From: Microcaldota archaeon
GTDB taxonomy: Archaea; Micrarchaeota; Micrarchaeia; Micrarchaeales; Micrarchaeaceae
NCBI GenBank assembly: GCA_021812105.1
Contig: JAKAOQ010000001.1
Span: forward strand, 1 to 55,994
Direction: 5' to 3'
Length of the DNA stretch: 55,994 nucleotides
Shown one piece after another: positions 35,376-42,878 of the stretch. The position numbers and the translations under genes are program-made. The stretch's first letter is position 1; each line of letters starts with the position of its first letter. The notes beneath the pieces were generated by a model, which saw nothing but the letters and a program-made list of their open reading frames with translations, searched no databases and was not told the DNA's origin.

Positions 35376-36035
35376 TCAATTGCGCGATTTCGTGGTTTTG
35401 CGCTTGAGGTACTTCGAGTAGGCGTTTATCAAATCGGTTCTTTCAGTGGCGTTTTTTAACAGAAAATCTGTGAAATCCATATGATATATGTCCCCACGTG
35501 AGGTGTTCTTTGCTACAATCTGCATGCCACGATTAATATCTCTTCTCTTTCCATCCGCGGTGAAGGCATTCGCCAAGACTTCCGTAAAATAGATTCCAGA
35601 GCGAGCAAAATCATAAATCCTATCAAAAAACGAATTGTCAAGCATCATTATCGCGTTGGTATCCCTATACTTTGGCAACAACATGGTTTCTATGATATAT
35701 ACTGTATAAAGACCTTTTTTGTTGAGTGCATAGATTGAACTTGCTTTTATCTCGCTGTCCAAAAGTAAACCCAGTTTTGCCTTCTTAAAGTAAGGTTCTT
35801 TCAAAGACACAAAATGCCAATACCCTAAAATATCCAAACGCGCGTTGACCAGGTATCCATATGTATACGGGCTCTTTTTGAATACTTGCACCCAATTTCT
35901 CTGCGCGCCTTCTGTAACTTTTGTTAATCCACGCATATATGCATAATCCAAATAGATCAAACGCTTAAGCAACTTATCAGGACTATACCTTGTTTGTATG
36001 AGATTATAAGGTACAACTGCGAGTGGCTTTAACAT
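35376..36035 (-). CDS. Hypothetical protein, possible GNAT-like fold
   Basis: 219 residues, basic, starting MLKPLAVVPYNLIQTRYSPD. A run of strands in the middle (ILGYWHFVSL, LGLLLDSEI, LYTVYIIETMLLPKYRDTNA) followed by a helix and a final strand pair recalls the GNAT acetyltransferase fold, with LLPKYRDTNAI at the acetyl-CoA loop position. The assignment is weak. The coding sequence is clearly more A+T rich than most neighbours and lies beside a 310-base non-coding stretch and a tRNA, which suggests acquisition from elsewhere. Confidence 0.5.
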   Translation of the reverse strand: MLKPLAVVPYNLIQTRYSPDKLLKRLIYLDYAYMRGLTKVTEGAQRNWVQVFKKSPYTYGYLVNARLDILGYWHFVSLKEPYFKKAKLGLLLDSEIKASSIYALNKKGLYTVYIIETMLLPKYRDTNAIMMLDNSFFDRIYDFARSGIYFTEVLANAFTADGKRRDINRGMQIVAKNTSRGDIYHMDFTDFLLKNATERTDLINAYSKYLKRKTTKSRN

Positions 36036-36345
36036 AATATCGTCATATTAAAAAATTTATCAATATGCATGTTTCGCGGCCTTCTGCATTGTATTATTAT
36101 CAAACAAAGCATAAAAACATTTTTAAGTGAATCCCCCACATCACAAACGATGCGGCATTTCAGGATCATCCCGAATGATCTTTTGGTGCAAGTTATAGCG
36201 AACGAATACGCGGCTTGCAGGAAAACTCTTTATCGGAACACTACTCCGGACGCAATTCATTGAGGATATTAGAAGATGAAAAGTATATGATACTTAGAGC
36301 ACATTTACACAGCTTGCGGTGTGGAATTCATGCATTAAAAATATA
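36036..36345. other. 310-base non-coding stretch beside tRNA-Thr
   Basis: AT-rich. It holds a short inverted repeat GATCATcccgaATGATC near 36161-36181 and short open frames without ribosome-binding sites. No gene, tRNA or repeat array is supported. Confidence 0.4.
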
Positions 36346-36458
36346 AGCCCCGAGAGGGAATTGAACCCTCGACCTTCTGTTTTCTTGTCTTCTTGATTAA
36401 ACTTCTTTCCAAGAAGTTTACTTACAAGACAGACGCTCTACCACTGAGCTACCGGGGC
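36346..36458 (-). tRNA. tRNA-Thr (TGT) with a 41-base intron
   Basis: Minus strand. Acceptor GCCCCGG/TCGGGGC with discriminator T; D arm GCTC/GAGC; anticodon stem TCTGT/ACAGA; T arm GAGGG-TTCAATT-CCCTC. The loop CTTGTAA (anticodon TGT) forms when 36382-36422 is removed at the 37/38 position. The intron contains a perfect 10-bp hairpin, TAAACTTCTT with AAGAAGTTTA, and CTTGT/ACAAG pairing next to the splice sites, as expected for a bulge-helix-bulge substrate. Exons are 36423-36458 and 36346-36381. Confidence 0.92.
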
Positions 36459-36512
36459 ACGCATATACTTTGAATCGGGCAATTTTATATATTTTTACAC
36501 GCTTCGGCGTGG

Positions 36513-38084
36513 CTACTTTTTGATACCCTTGTTCAGGAATTCCATGTACGACAGATATGGAGACACGAGCCTGCCTGCTCCTCTCATGCTCGCCGCCGCA
36601 TCCCTTATGAACTCGAGCTGCTTTGCGCTTATCGCCCTAAACGCTGACAGCAATGCAGGATATATCGCGAGCAGAAGCAGCGCGTTGACTGCTATCGCGT
36701 ACTTGCTGTCGTGCATGGCGAACGTCACCCCGAGCAGGAGCAGCGCTAGGACTATGGAGGCCGCGCCTATCTTCGCGGGGCCGGAAAGCGAGAGCTTCAC
36801 TCCGAACTCCTTGCCGAGCAGCCGCACGTACAATGAGGACGCGGCTATAGGGGCTATTATGAATACCGCGAAGATCGCGCCGTAGGCCTTGTACAAAGGA
36901 GTAAGTATCAGGAGCGCTGCAAGCTCTATCGCGACTATGGTGAGCTGGTACTGCATGAAGCGCCTCGAGTTGCCGTGGCCGAGAACGAGCGCGCTCCCTA
37001 TGCTCCATACTATCTCGGCAGAAAGCCCCGCGAGCGCTATCGAAACGTATACAGGGGCCAGAGTATACGCGTGCGAGAACAGCAGGTATACCAGGGGATA
37101 CGCGCTGCCTATCATGTAAGCTATCAACGGGAGGAATATCAGCGAGGCGTAGTATACGCTGCTGTTGAATGCGCTGCCTATCTTGTTCTTTATCGCTTCC
37201 TTAGAGAGCAGCGCGGAGAACGACGCGAGCAGGACAAACGTGGACGACTGTATCATCATGTCCACGAACCTCGATCCTTTCAGGGCTACACCGTAGTTTC
37301 CGACTATCGCCGCCCCCGCGAAAACTCCGAGAAGCATGGGGGCGAAGTTGAGGAGCCCCGTAGTGGCAACGTTCGATACGACTATCGGTATCGAGAAACT
37401 GGTCAGCTCCCTCATTACCTTGCGCTCTATTCCCGCAATCTTGGGCCCTATCTCCCTCGCAATGTAACCGAACGCAACCAGTGAGCCTATAGCGAGAGAC
37501 GCGGCGTAAGCCGCCATCGCGCCAAGCACCCCATAACCCGCTGTAATTAGAAGCACGACCAGCACCAGCTGAACCGAGTTGTAGGAGATGTTGGCTGTCG
37601 TTGCTTCCCTTGTCCTGTGCATTCCGACCAGCGCGGCCTGACCTGCGTTTAACAGCACGGCGAGCAGAGTAGCCAGCGCTGCGATCCTAAGCGGGAGCGT
37701 TATAGATGCGTTGTGGTACACGAACGATGCTATATATGGGCTGGCTATTACTCCGGCCAGTGCTATTATGGCAGCAACCCCGAGCGACACTACGGCGCCG
37801 TTTGATATTATGCTCCTGATCCTCTCCTTCTCTCTTGCGGTCTCTGGTATCATCTTCCTGAATGCGGTGCCTATGCCGAAGTTACCGCCCATCCCTATCA
37901 CGAGCGAGTACGCCATTACTATAGTATATATGCCGTAGAACTCGGGCTTCAGCGTCCTGGCGAGGTATATCACTATGAGCAGAGAGATCAGGGCGTTTAC
38001 AGCCTGCCCCGTCAGGTATATCGTGCTACCCTTGGCGGTCTTGACTCCAAGGGTCCTGAAGTCCTCTCCCTCTTCATCCATCAA
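36513..38084 (-). CDS. Polysaccharide flippase (Wzx/MATE-like)
   Basis: 523 residues with about 14 hydrophobic segments from residue 18 on. The start GVKTAKGSTIYLTGQAVNAL followed by ARTLKPEFYGIYTIVMAY is the typical entry of polysaccharide-biosynthesis flippases, which move lipid-linked glycans across the membrane. It would serve the same process as the glycosyltransferases at 884, 17517 and 21360. Monocistronic; it diverges from the MNT gene. Confidence 0.88.
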   Translation of the reverse strand: MMDEEGEDFRTLGVKTAKGSTIYLTGQAVNALISLLIVIYLARTLKPEFYGIYTIVMAYSLVIGMGGNFGIGTAFRKMIPETAREKERIRSIISNGAVVSLGVAAIIALAGVIASPYIASFVYHNASITLPLRIAALATLLAVLLNAGQAALVGMHRTREATTANISYNSVQLVLVVLLITAGYGVLGAMAAYAASLAIGSLVAFGYIAREIGPKIAGIERKVMRELTSFSIPIVVSNVATTGLLNFAPMLLGVFAGAAIVGNYGVALKGSRFVDMMIQSSTFVLLASFSALLSKEAIKNKIGSAFNSSVYYASLIFLPLIAYMIGSAYPLVYLLFSHAYTLAPVYVSIALAGLSAEIVWSIGSALVLGHGNSRRFMQYQLTIVAIELAALLILTPLYKAYGAIFAVFIIAPIAASSLYVRLLGKEFGVKLSLSGPAKIGAASIVLALLLLGVTFAMHDSKYAIAVNALLLLAIYPALLSAFRAISAKQLEFIRDAAASMRGAGRLVSPYLSYMEFLNKGIKK

Positions 38085-38180
38085 AGCACTCTGCGTAGAT
38101 ATGCAACGGAAGTTGCTTAAATGTTTACGGGTCAGTCGAAAACCGTGGTTGATGGAATTGTGCGTTTTGCCTTAATAGGA

Positions 38181-38190
38181 ATATTTAAAT
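38181..38190 (+). promoter_or_regulatory. TATA box of the MNT/HEPN operon
   Basis: ATATTTAAAT is centred 28 bases before ATG 38214, so the operon mRNA is probably leaderless. The longer frame from 38121 would start upstream of the promoter and is rejected. Confidence 0.55.
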
Positions 38191-38213
38191 ATCTTTATCC
38201 CTTTATCCCTATT

Positions 38214-38726
38214 ATGGAAACAAAGATATACGTTTCCGACGATGTCGGCGCGAGATGGAAGGAGCTCGCGATGAAAAGATTCGGCTATGGAAGAGGGTCC
38301 ATAAGCAGGGCCGCCGAAGAGGCGCTCGCGCTTTGGATAGGCGCTGAAGAGAGGATAGAACGCATTCTCGGCGAATTCGTTTCGGCCGCGAAAAACGACG
38401 CACGTGTCTCCGCGCTGCTCCTCTTTGGAAGCTACGCGAGGAAAGAGAGGTACAACGACATAGACGTAGCGGTCGTGGTCGGAGACGGAGTAGGCAGCAG
38501 GGAACGCCTTGCCGTAGTCACCGAGTTCGAGAAGAGGGTGCCTGAAGGAGTAAGGGTAGACATAAGCGTATTCAATTCGCTAGGTGTGGATGTAAAGTCT
38601 AGTATACTGTCAGAGGGAATTGTGTTGTACTCCAAGGACAGGAGCGTTGTTTATGACCTCTCTTCTGAAGTGATAAAACAGAATTCTGACTTCGGTGTTG
38701 GATTGCGCTCTGTTTTGGGTGTGTAG
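38214..38726 (+). CDS. mntA: MNT-type nucleotidyltransferase antitoxin with N-terminal ribbon-helix-helix-like domain
   Basis: 170 residues. Residues 1-45 (METKIYVSDDVGARWKELAM and following) look like a beta strand plus two helices of a ribbon-helix-helix DNA-binding domain. The minimal nucleotidyltransferase follows: LLLFGSYARKERYNDIDVAV near 68-87 with D82, D84, and the third Asp in VRVDISVF (D116). All catalytic acids are present. MntA antitoxins modify their HEPN partner by adding AMP to a tyrosine. The stop is directly followed by the start of the HEPN gene. The fused DNA-binding part would allow autoregulation. Confidence 0.82.
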   Translation: METKIYVSDDVGARWKELAMKRFGYGRGSISRAAEEALALWIGAEERIERILGEFVSAAKNDARVSALLLFGSYARKERYNDIDVAVVVGDGVGSRERLAVVTEFEKRVPEGVRVDISVFNSLGVDVKSSILSEGIVLYSKDRSVVYDLSSEVIKQNSDFGVGLRSVLGV

Positions 38727-39152
38727 ATGCTTGACAGGGGGAGGATAGCAAAAAGGCTGCTGGATCTGGAGAGGTACTCGTCCAGGCTGGAGAAGATAGC
38801 CCCAGCCAGCTTTGAGAAGTATATGGAAGCGGGCCATGAGCTGAAGGCCGCGGTGGAAAGATATCTCCAGCTGATAAGTGATATAGAACTGGATATATCA
38901 CTGCTGGTCTACAAGGGCATGGAGCTCTCGCTCGCCGGAGACGAGACGAGTCTGCTTGAAAGGCTGCAGGGAGTGCTCGGCAAGAAAGTAATAGAGGAGG
39001 TGAGACCCAGAAGGACGCTGAGGAACAAACTGGTCCATGCATATTCGGACGAATCCTACGATGAAGACGCCTTCGCACAGGCGCATGATTTGAGGGATAT
39101 AGTGGAATTTGAGAAGGCAGTTAAAAGGCAGCTCGGAAAGAAGAGGGCGTGA
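38727..39152 (+). CDS. hepT: HEPN-domain toxin (HepT-like)
   Basis: 141 residues, all-helical. The RNase motif R-x4-H-x-Y is RNKLVHAY at residues 99-106, with Y106 being the residue expected to be modified by the MNT partner. Upstream, LDRGRIAKRLLDLERYSSRL matches the start of DUF86/HepT proteins. HepT toxins cleave RNA, including tRNA, when not neutralised. The ATG abuts the MNT stop codon, so the two genes form one unit. Confidence 0.85.
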   Translation: MLDRGRIAKRLLDLERYSSRLEKIAPASFEKYMEAGHELKAAVERYLQLISDIELDISLLVYKGMELSLAGDETSLLERLQGVLGKKVIEEVRPRRTLRNKLVHAYSDESYDEDAFAQAHDLRDIVEFEKAVKRQLGKKRA

Positions 39153-39266
39153 CGACTTCACAAAAGTGCCCCTAAACCATTGACACCTTGACCAAGTCGC
39201 AGTAATGATGGACAGGCACGCTCGATTGGGTAAAAGAATGTTGATTTTGTATGCCAGATGGGGAGA

Positions 39267-39284
39267 CCTGCGTGAAAGCGCAGG
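39267..39284. other. Small stem-loop in the gap between hepT and the small-gene operon
   Basis: CCTGCG (39267-39272) pairs with CGCAGG (39279-39284) around TGAAAG. The 155-base gap 39153-39307 has no gene. The hairpin lies between convergent transcripts and may be a terminator. Confidence 0.3.
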
Positions 39285-39307
39285 CCCGGATTAGAATGTT
39301 GGGATAA

Positions 39308-39472
39308 TTAGCGTATTATGGGAGATGTAGACCTGAACCTGCCGACAATCTTGGAGAACAAACCTGTTTTCCTTGTCGTTTCTTGCGGTATATCCTCGTC
39401 CTTTAACCTTAGATCCCAGACGAAACCCGGAATCCTTTCTACCACAACAACGTCGTCGTCGAGTTTCGTCAT
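39308..39472 (-). CDS. Tiny conserved protein (protein B, copy 2), 54 aa
   Basis: Starts MTKLDDDVVVVERIPGFVWD; the ATG at 39470-39472 overlaps the stop of protein A by four bases (ATGA), so translation is coupled. It shares with the 46-aa protein at 5409 the LDDDVVVV block, the PG-x-VW motif and a basic C-terminal stretch (here LFSKIVGRFR). It has a few more residues in the middle and at the end. Stop TAA at 39308-39310. No known family. Confidence 0.75.
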   Translation of the reverse strand: MTKLDDDVVVVERIPGFVWDLRLKDEDIPQETTRKTGLFSKIVGRFRSTSPIIR

Positions 39473-39780
39473 GCCCTCACCTTCCTAAGATTGTAATAAC
39501 TCAGTGCAACGCCGTACTTGCCCTTCATGTTCTTCGCGATATACTCGCCTATCGAGTCGTCCTCGCCGGTGTACTTAGCCTTGACTACATAACCGTATTC
39601 GCCCTCGGTTATGTCGACTTCCCCTATGGCCTTTATGCCGAGCAGCCTCTCGGAAAGAGATTTGGCGTCCGTATTCGGTATAGGCTTTATGAAAAAGAAC
39701 TTATGCGGCTTCGCGCACATAACGCCTCTTTTGATTTTTGATACCTGCGTTGTTCCACCCACCAACCCACCATTATACAT
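39469..39780 (-). CDS. Small stand-alone RAM/ACT-like domain protein (protein A, copy 2)
   Basis: Up to 103 residues. The core FFFIKPIPNTDAKSLSERLL continues GIKAIGEVDITEGEYGYVVK and ends ALSYYNLRK, the same beta-alpha-beta-beta-alpha-beta pattern as its copy at 5108. ATG 39780 lies close to or upstream of the transcript start predicted from the TATA box at 39795-39802, so GTG 39762 or ATG 39723 may be the true start; the conserved core begins after 39723 in any case. It is divergent from the Lrp-like gene at 39903 and coupled to protein B by ATGA. Confidence 0.75.
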   Translation of the reverse strand: MYNGGLVGGTTQVSKIKRGVMCAKPHKFFFIKPIPNTDAKSLSERLLGIKAIGEVDITEGEYGYVVKAKYTGEDDSIGEYIAKNMKGKYGVALSYYNLRKVRA

Positions 39781-39794
39781 TGTATCGCATTTGA

Positions 39795-39802
39795 TTTATA
39801 TA
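39795..39802 (-). promoter_or_regulatory. TATA box of the small-gene operon, copy 2
   Basis: Minus strand TATATAAA within AAAAGGTATATAAATC. The same 16 bases occur upstream of alba (51800-51815), suggesting a strong BRE plus TATA promoter. Confidence 0.55.
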
Positions 39803-39850
39803 CCTTTTACTTTTTCTAAAATTTGATATGATTTTTTCGGATTATGGAAA

Positions 39851-39883
39851 GTATACTGGAAGGGAGTATAGGTCTTAAATTAC
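39851..39883 (+). promoter_or_regulatory. Inverted repeat and TATA box before Lrp-like copy 2
   Basis: GTATACT (39851-39857) faces AGTATAG (39865-39871), six of seven pairs, immediately followed by the TATA element CTTAAATTAC (39874-39883), 25 bases before ATG 39903. The transcript should be leaderless. The repeat is placed where an autoregulatory Lrp-type protein could block the promoter. Confidence 0.45.
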
Positions 39884-39902
39884 TTTGTAATGAATAAATT
39901 AT

Positions 39903-40904
39903 ATGCAATTCAATAAGCTCCACAGGACCCTATTACAGGGACTCTGTTTGAACTCTAGAACGAGGACCCCCGAGCTCTCCAGGAAAATAGGTATTTCAAG
40001 GTACAAGATTACGAATTTGATAAAAGAAGTAGAAAAAGAGTTGGGGCTTAGCTACACCCTAGAGTTAGATTATAAAAAATTGGGTTTTGGGGCTTTACAT
40101 TTAACTTATCTGAATTTTGAGAAAAAACCAAGTTTGAAATCAATATCCGATGTACTAAATAAAATTCCATCAATACAGTTGGCATTGGCCACAAATGGAG
40201 ATTTTGAACTTCTCTGTTTCACAGTAACCAAGACTGCCATTGAATATTCCCAGGTAGAGGTCGCTATGCAGATTTTATTTGAAAGATACGGCACAATGGT
40301 ACACTCCAGCGAGATAACACTGATGCGACACGGGTTCGTGCCTCTCAGCAATGCGCTTATAGGCCAGTCCGCGATAGAAGGGAGCTATAAGAGCCTGCTG
40401 CCCGTTCTTAACACAAACTCAAGAATGAAAATCAGGGAGATAAGTAAAAGGATAAATATGAGTGAGGATCTTGTCCGATACTATATGATAAAGATGAAAA
40501 AAGAGCGTATAATAAGGAGGTACACCACCATAGTGACAAAACCGAACACAAAATTTACGATTGCATACTTTTCAAGCTACTCTGTGAGAGAGAATATTCG
40601 ATCGAGAATAGATAAAGAGAGGAACGAAATTATTTTCCGCAACGATGAGGTGAGTTATGTGAACAATTTCCAAATGATGTTTTCCATAACTGGTAGTGGG
40701 CAGGCATTCAATCTCGCGGCTTTTCCTAACAGGAAGTATGGATTAGAGCACAGCATAAATGCGCACAACGCAATATATGCACCCGAAAAGCCCGAGGTAA
40801 AGAAGGCCGTCATAATAAAGGTGGTAAAAGGTATACTGCCTCTTAGGAATATCGATGTGAAGGCAAATTATGACTACACGAACTGGCCAACAGAATTCTC
40901 CTGA
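39903..40904 (+). CDS. Lrp/AsnC-like regulator, double-HTH form (divergon copy 2)
   Basis: 333 residues. HTH 1 covers about 1-55 (LHRTLLQGLCLNSRTRTPEL, then SRKIGISRYKITNLIKEVE), the first RAM-like domain about 60-145 (SIQLALATNGDFELLCFTV), HTH 2 about 160-215 (LLPVLNTNSRMKIREISKRI), and a second RAM-like region follows. Paralogue of 3439-4824: shared are YTL-x-L, the P-x-x-Q-x-A-x-x-T-x-G block, and GF-x-P-x-x-x-A. It lacks the N-terminal extension of copy 1. It faces protein A/B copy 2. The 3' end overlaps the convergent EamA gene by 31 bases. The gene is rather A+T rich. Confidence 0.78.
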   Translation: MQFNKLHRTLLQGLCLNSRTRTPELSRKIGISRYKITNLIKEVEKELGLSYTLELDYKKLGFGALHLTYLNFEKKPSLKSISDVLNKIPSIQLALATNGDFELLCFTVTKTAIEYSQVEVAMQILFERYGTMVHSSEITLMRHGFVPLSNALIGQSAIEGSYKSLLPVLNTNSRMKIREISKRINMSEDLVRYYMIKMKKERIIRRYTTIVTKPNTKFTIAYFSSYSVRENIRSRIDKERNEIIFRNDEVSYVNNFQMMFSITGSGQAFNLAAFPNRKYGLEHSINAHNAIYAPEKPEVKKAVIIKVVKGILPLRNIDVKANYDYTNWPTEFS

Positions 40905-42136
40905 TCAGATAATTTATTACTAATCTCAGTGAATTTTTGCTCTATTTCTAATGGTTTGCCTATTCCTATGACAATGGTTTCGTCATCTTTTGGGTGTATG
41001 ATGTCCTTTATGAAATTCAGCTCCTCTTCTCTTATCTCTTTATCCGGATTTTCTTCGGTAAAGAGCAAGGGTGTTTCAGGAACATGCAGGCCGGCACCCG
41101 TCGCCTCTTTCAACTTAATCCTGTTAACAACGAATGCAAGTGCCCTGTTCTCCCATTTTATTGCGTCTGATATGATTTCGCTTTTGCTATTTACAAATGC
41201 GCTAGTAACATCATAAATCAGAATGTCGTTTGTAACAGGTATATAATTTGACCGCCTCGGCTGTAAGCTTTGAACAAGCACGCCAAAAGCCACGCCAAAA
41301 GCGATCAGTAGGTAGTAGGGCTCTATGCGTGTGCCAAGGAATACCCAACTAAACAGCATAGTAAAAAAAGGACTTGCAATGAAAACGTTCCCTGCGATCG
41401 AGGTCTTTACGCTTCTGAATGCCGCAACAAACAGAAAAGTAAGAAGCACGTTTTGTACAATGCCCAGTATAAGCACCCCGATAACGGTCGCGCCGCTGAC
41501 ACCTGAGAGGTTAAGCGAACCGGTAAAGATTGAAAGGAGGGAGAATACTATCAAAGCGACCAGATTGTATGCAAAGATGGAACTTGTCAGTTCGTAGTTA
41601 TACCTCTTGGATATTCCGGAAACGAACGCGTCCAATACGGCGGCGACAAGCAGCAGCAGAACAAAAGGGAGATAACGTATAGGTATGCTTATAGCTGTTC
41701 CGCCAAGAAGAGTTGCGGCGAGGGCGGAAAAACCAATTACTACGCCGGCGATGTCATACTTGGTGACATGTTCCCGCAGGAGTTTTGGAGCCATGAGTAT
41801 GAGTATCAAGGGCCAAGATCTGTAGACAACAGCAAGCAAATCTGCGCTGACGAAATGCGTTACATAGCTAAATATAAGGGATATACCAGCGTATGCCAAG
41901 AGCCCAAATGAGAGAAGGGTCAATATGCCTTTGCCCGTAGTAAAATATGTTTTGACGTGCTTCAGTGTTCTTCTAGAATACGCTACCATAAACGAAACGG
42001 ACGTACCGACTAGGGAAACCAAAAGCATGAGGGTGATAGGATTTATACCGTTGCCTAGTACGTATGCTATAGGTACCACTGCAGTAAACAGCAGCGCAAA
42101 CGAAAGGAGGACATAACCGTAAAGCTTTACATTCAT
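40874..42136 (-). CDS. EamA/DMT-family transporter with C-terminal cytosolic extension
   Basis: 420 residues: ten hydrophobic segments in residues 1-300 arranged as two EamA repeats, then about 120 soluble residues after QSLQPRRSNYIPV, containing DETIVIGIGKPLEIEQKF. The family exports amino acids, nucleotides or other metabolites. EamA proteins normally end soon after TM10, so the extension is unusual. A TATA box at about 42152-42162 (minus strand ATTTAAATA) suggests a leaderless start at 42136. It overlaps the Lrp-like gene tail to tail; Lrp-type regulators often control such exporters. Confidence 0.82.
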   Translation of the reverse strand: MNVKLYGYVLLSFALLFTAVVPIAYVLGNGINPITLMLLVSLVGTSVSFMVAYSRRTLKHVKTYFTTGKGILTLLSFGLLAYAGISLIFSYVTHFVSADLLAVVYRSWPLILILMAPKLLREHVTKYDIAGVVIGFSALAATLLGGTAISIPIRYLPFVLLLLVAAVLDAFVSGISKRYNYELTSSIFAYNLVALIVFSLLSIFTGSLNLSGVSGATVIGVLILGIVQNVLLTFLFVAAFRSVKTSIAGNVFIASPFFTMLFSWVFLGTRIEPYYLLIAFGVAFGVLVQSLQPRRSNYIPVTNDILIYDVTSAFVNSKSEIISDAIKWENRALAFVVNRIKLKEATGAGLHVPETPLLFTEENPDKEIREEELNFIKDIIHPKDDETIVIGIGKPLEIEQKFTEISNKLSDQENSVGQFV

Positions 42137-42360
42137 ATTTTCCGTTTGGCAATCTGTTTATTTAAATACTGACATAATTCGCAAAACGCTTCAAAAAAAT
42201 TAGGATTATGTAAATTAAAACAAAATATAGAGGGGGAAAATGATTATAAAAGCAAGGGAGGGTTACTAAAATATATCCTGATATAGTGTATGGGCACAAC
42301 CGTCCCTCATTTTGGGAACAGAAAACCAAGACCAGCTTCACAGTAATCTTTAATAATCTT

Positions 42361-42373
42361 AACTATAAATTAT
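42361..42373 (+). promoter_or_regulatory. TATA box of rpl40e
   Basis: The element AACTATAAATTAT lies about 50 bases before ATG 42417, giving a short leader with GGTGC six bases before the start. The rest of the 280-base gap 42137-42416 holds the EamA promoter and an imperfect hairpin (42255-42264 with 42298-42307). Confidence 0.5.
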
Positions 42374-42416
42374 CAACGCTCGTCTTTGTTTTATGAGAGA
42401 CTAGCGGTGCTTATAC

Positions 42417-42569
42417 ATGGGAAGGTCTCCTTTAGCCGACGCTGAACTGTCGAAGATATGGATCTGCAAGAAGTGCAAGGCCAGAAACAGAGCGGGGAGC
42501 ACCAAGTGCAGGAGGTGCGGCTATCCCGCGCTGAGACCCAAGAGGAAGGACGTAAAGGCGAAGAAGTAG
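42417..42569 (+). CDS. rpl40e: Ribosomal protein L40e (eL40)
   Basis: 50 residues, starting MGRSPLADAELSKIWICKKC and ending in a basic tail. Four cysteines in C-x2-C ... C-x2-C form the zinc site (ICKKC and KCRRCGYPALRP). Length and sequence are those of archaeal L40e, a large-subunit protein. GGTGC lies six bases before the ATG. Confidence 0.95.
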   Translation: MGRSPLADAELSKIWICKKCKARNRAGSTKCRRCGYPALRPKRKDVKAKK

Positions 42570-42654
42570 CGCCTCGGCAAGGATTATAAACCTATGTTGG
42601 TTGATTCTAAACGAACGCTTATATCTAATTTAATGAATTGGAATCGGTGAAAGA

Positions 42655-42876
42655 ATGGTAGACCTGGATCCAGTAGAGCAGCTAATAGTGAAGGCCATGC
42701 AGGAGATTGGCGCGACTAAGGACAGCAGCATAAAGACCGCGGATGACATAGCGAGGAAGTGCAACCGGCCCAAAGGTCTGATAACCAACAAGCTTGTAAC
42801 TCTTGCCCAGAAGGGAGTAATAAAGAGAGTAGCGAGGGAAAAGGCCGCTGGCTACTATCTCGTTCAGAGCGTGTAA
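42655..42876 (+). CDS. Small winged-helix protein
   Basis: 73 residues: LDPVEQLIVKAMQEIGATKD, then ADDIARKCNRPKGLITNKLV as helix-turn-helix, and a wing IKRVAREKAAGYYLV. GGTGA four bases before the ATG supports the start. The form fits small archaeal DNA-binding wHTH proteins. It is two bases upstream of the next gene, so the two are co-transcribed. Confidence 0.72.
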   Translation: MVDLDPVEQLIVKAMQEIGATKDSSIKTADDIARKCNRPKGLITNKLVTLAQKGVIKRVAREKAAGYYLVQSV

Positions 42877-42878
42877 AT

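Noticed and set aside
36069..36263. 64-codon frame left of tRNA-Thr
   Set aside because: No ribosome-binding site or promoter, no recognisable protein, contains a short inverted repeat.
42255..42307. AGGGAGGGTT/AACCGTCCCT imperfect hairpin before rpl40e
   Set aside because: One mismatch, long loop and no clear transcript around it; not enough for a riboswitch or ncRNA call.
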